Shown in pieces: positions 4,000 to 5,225 of a stretch of DNA of 5,225 bases (positions within the stretch are counted from its first letter, which is position 1; each line of letters opens with the position of its first letter). The stretch covers positions 1-5,225 of the forward strand of contig JAFOJR010000094.1 in NCBI GenBank assembly GCA_017420125.1, read 5' to 3'. This stretch comes from Oscillospiraceae bacterium (GTDB taxonomy: Bacteria; Bacillota; Clostridia; Oscillospirales; Oscillospiraceae). The notes beneath the pieces were generated by a model. That model did no database searches, had not been told where the DNA came from, and saw nothing but the letters and a program-made list of their open reading frames with translations. A program made the translations under genes and the position numbers.

Positions 4000-4983
4000 A
4001 TGAAGCAAAGAGAAACGAATCCATTTTATTACAGCGACGACAATAAGCGATACCAAACATTGGCTTATGCAAATCGCCGCCGATTTGGCGGCAAAGTACA
4101 AAAGGCTGCACTGGACGGAGGGTTTTCCTGTCCTAACCGAGATGGAACCTGCGGCATGGGAGGATGTGTATTCTGCTCGGGCGGCAGCGGATATTTTACA
4201 AACGGAAAGCTTTCGATTTTGACACAATTGGAGGCCGAGATTGCAAGAATCGAGAAAAAAGAAAAAAATGTACGGGTAATCGCATATTTCCAAGCAGGCA
4301 CCAATACATATGCACCAGTGGACATCTTAAAAGCCCGTTTTGAACCAGTGTTGCGCCATCCGAAAGTTTGTGGCCTCTCCATTGCCACACGCGCAGATGC
4401 GCTGCCACCTGACGTGTTGGATTATTTGGAAGCATTGGCTGACCGCTGTGACCTTACGGTGGAATTGGGATTGCAAACGGTGCACGATGAGACTGCGCGA
4501 AGAATCAACAGAGGACATGATTTCCAAACGTTTCTCACAGGATATCGTGCGTTGAAAGCGCGGGGGATTCGTGTTTGTGTCCATTTGATTTGCGGCTTGC
4601 CGGGAGAGACGCTGGCAGAAATGCGGACAAGTGCCCAAGTGTTGGGGCGTCTTTGTCCGGACGGGGTGAAGATTCATTTGCTTCATGTGATACAGGGAAC
4701 AACACTTGCTCACTGGTATCGCACTGGCACTTATATACCAATGACGCGAGAAATGTATGTTGATGCTGTTCTTTGCCAATTGGAACAGCTCCCGCCGGAG
4801 ACTGTCATAGAGCGACTGACGGGAGACGGAGACAAACATACTCTGTTGGCCCCGGAATGGAGCAAAGACAAGCGCCGCATTTTAGGTGAAATCGACAAAG
4901 CACTTTATGAAAGAAATACATATCAAGGACGGCTGTTTCTTGCAAGTGAAGCAGACCCCAAACAGCAAAGAATAGACGAATAA
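4000..4983 (+). CDS. Radical SAM protein, YhcC/YtqA family (TIGR01212-type; MnmL candidate)
   Basis: A 327-residue radical S-adenosylmethionine enzyme with an Elp3-like core. Residues 35-59 carry the family hallmark LDGGFSCPNRDGT followed by GGCVFC; Cys44, Cys56 and Cys59 are the expected ligands of the 4Fe-4S cluster, and Cys51 is extra. Further family motifs: YFQAGTNTYA at 96-105, ATRADALP at 129-136, ELGLQTVHDETARRINRGH at 155-173, HLICGLPGE at 195-203, VKIHLLHVIQGT at 223-234, and RLTGDGDKHTLLAPEWS at 272-288. The length matches the family (about 300-330). As I recall, Bacillus subtilis YtqA of this family has been proposed as MnmL, acting with the methyltransferase YtqB/MnmM to make mnm5U at the tRNA wobble position; no MnmM gene is seen here, so the role is inferred. 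ATG 4000 is the only sensible start: an in-frame stop lies at 3985-3987 and the conserved region begins at about residue 17. No SD precedes it. Confidence 0.9.
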   Translation: MKQRETNPFYYSDDNKRYQTLAYANRRRFGGKVQKAALDGGFSCPNRDGTCGMGGCVFCSGGSGYFTNGKLSILTQLEAEIARIEKKEKNVRVIAYFQAGTNTYAPVDILKARFEPVLRHPKVCGLSIATRADALPPDVLDYLEALADRCDLTVELGLQTVHDETARRINRGHDFQTFLTGYRALKARGIRVCVHLICGLPGETLAEMRTSAQVLGRLCPDGVKIHLLHVIQGTTLAHWYRTGTYIPMTREMYVDAVLCQLEQLPPETVIERLTGDGDKHTLLAPEWSKDKRRILGEIDKALYERNTYQGRLFLASEADPKQQRIDE

Positions 4984-5036
4984 AAGATTGGCTTTTGCCT
5001 TCAAAATCAAGTGGAGCTATAGGAAGGAGAAGAAAT

Positions 5037-5225
5037 ATGAGAAAAGAAAAAATTGTTGCTGCCGCAGTTGCAGCAGGACTGCTACTTTCACTTTCTGCCT
5101 GCGGAAAGGTACCGGAGGATCCGTCTGCTTCCGTTGATACAGCCCAGCAGGAGGAAACGATTTCTTCTGATTCCCCAAATGAGGAAACCAACTTGGACAG
5201 CACAGATGCACCTGAAGATGTGCCG
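5037..5225 (+). CDS. Putative lipoprotein, N-terminal part (3' end outside window)
   Basis: The frame from ATG 5037 stays open to the window end, giving 63 residues. Residues 1-22 form a clear lipoprotein signal: basic start (MRKEK), hydrophobic segment AAAVAAGLLLSL, and a lipobox L19-S20-A21-C22 with glycine next. The mature protein would be lipid-anchored to the outer face of the membrane. Residues 24-63 are a Ser/Glu/Asp/Pro/Thr-rich, acidic, low-complexity stretch, the sort of linker that usually tethers a folded domain; that domain lies outside the window and cannot be named. AAGGAG (5024-5029) lies 7 nt before the ATG, a strong SD. The 53-nt gap after the radical SAM gene has no convincing terminator or promoter, so the two may be co-transcribed. 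Confidence 0.85.
   Translation, partial: MRKEKIVAAAVAAGLLLSLSACGKVPEDPSASVDTAQQEETISSDSPNEETNLDSTDAPEDVP

Noticed and set aside
4327..4839. Minus-strand open frame of 170 codons inside the radical SAM gene
   Set aside because: Antisense to conserved radical SAM motifs, with no SD or promoter and no recognisable domain.
4984..5036. Possible terminator (GGC-TTTT-GCC) and promoter between the radical SAM and lipoprotein genes
   Set aside because: The stem is only 3 bp, and the TTGGCT and TATAGG boxes are 24 nt apart, too far for a SigA promoter.

Overview
The window looks like chromosomal DNA from a spore-forming, mid-GC member of the Clostridia, probably of the Oscillospirales/Ruminococcaceae type. 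The evidence is a complete alpha/beta-type small acid-soluble spore protein (SASP) gene, purine-rich Shine-Dalgarno (SD) sites, a YpsA-type SLOG protein and a twin-OB SSB-like protein. The lineage is inferred from gene content and style, not from a search. No mobile element, CRISPR array, tRNA or rRNA was seen.

Positions 1-1617 are the end of a shikimate-pathway operon. It holds the C-terminal part of shikimate kinase (aroK), followed with no gap by one 435-residue reading frame. That frame joins a type II 3-dehydroquinate dehydratase (AroQ) to a shikimate dehydrogenase (AroE). Together they cover three consecutive steps, dehydroquinate to shikimate 3-phosphate, and the fused domains are in reaction order. 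A 155-residue protein of unknown function follows (1683-2150); an RNA hairpin resembling a terminator lies in its first codons.

Positions 2151-3311 hold a 215-residue protein with two SSB-like OB folds and the SASP gene. A SigG-like promoter precedes the SASP gene, and a perfect 21-bp inverted repeat follows it as a bidirectional terminator. The last codons of the twin-OB gene contain a nested hairpin that coding does not obviously explain.

Positions 3312-5225 begin with a minus-strand ypsA-like gene converging on that terminator. A 174-bp divergent promoter region separates it from a plus-strand radical SAM gene of the YhcC/YtqA family, a likely tRNA wobble-uridine modification enzyme. The radical SAM promoter is strong and sits so close to the ATG that the mRNA is predicted to be leaderless. 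The window ends inside a lipoprotein gene.

Most of the region is ordinary housekeeping and sporulation content. The points most worth a second look are the AroQ-AroE fusion, the predicted leaderless mRNA, the two hairpins inside coding sequence, and the pairing of a twin-OB protein with a spore gene. I found no clear sign of a wholly new multi-gene system.
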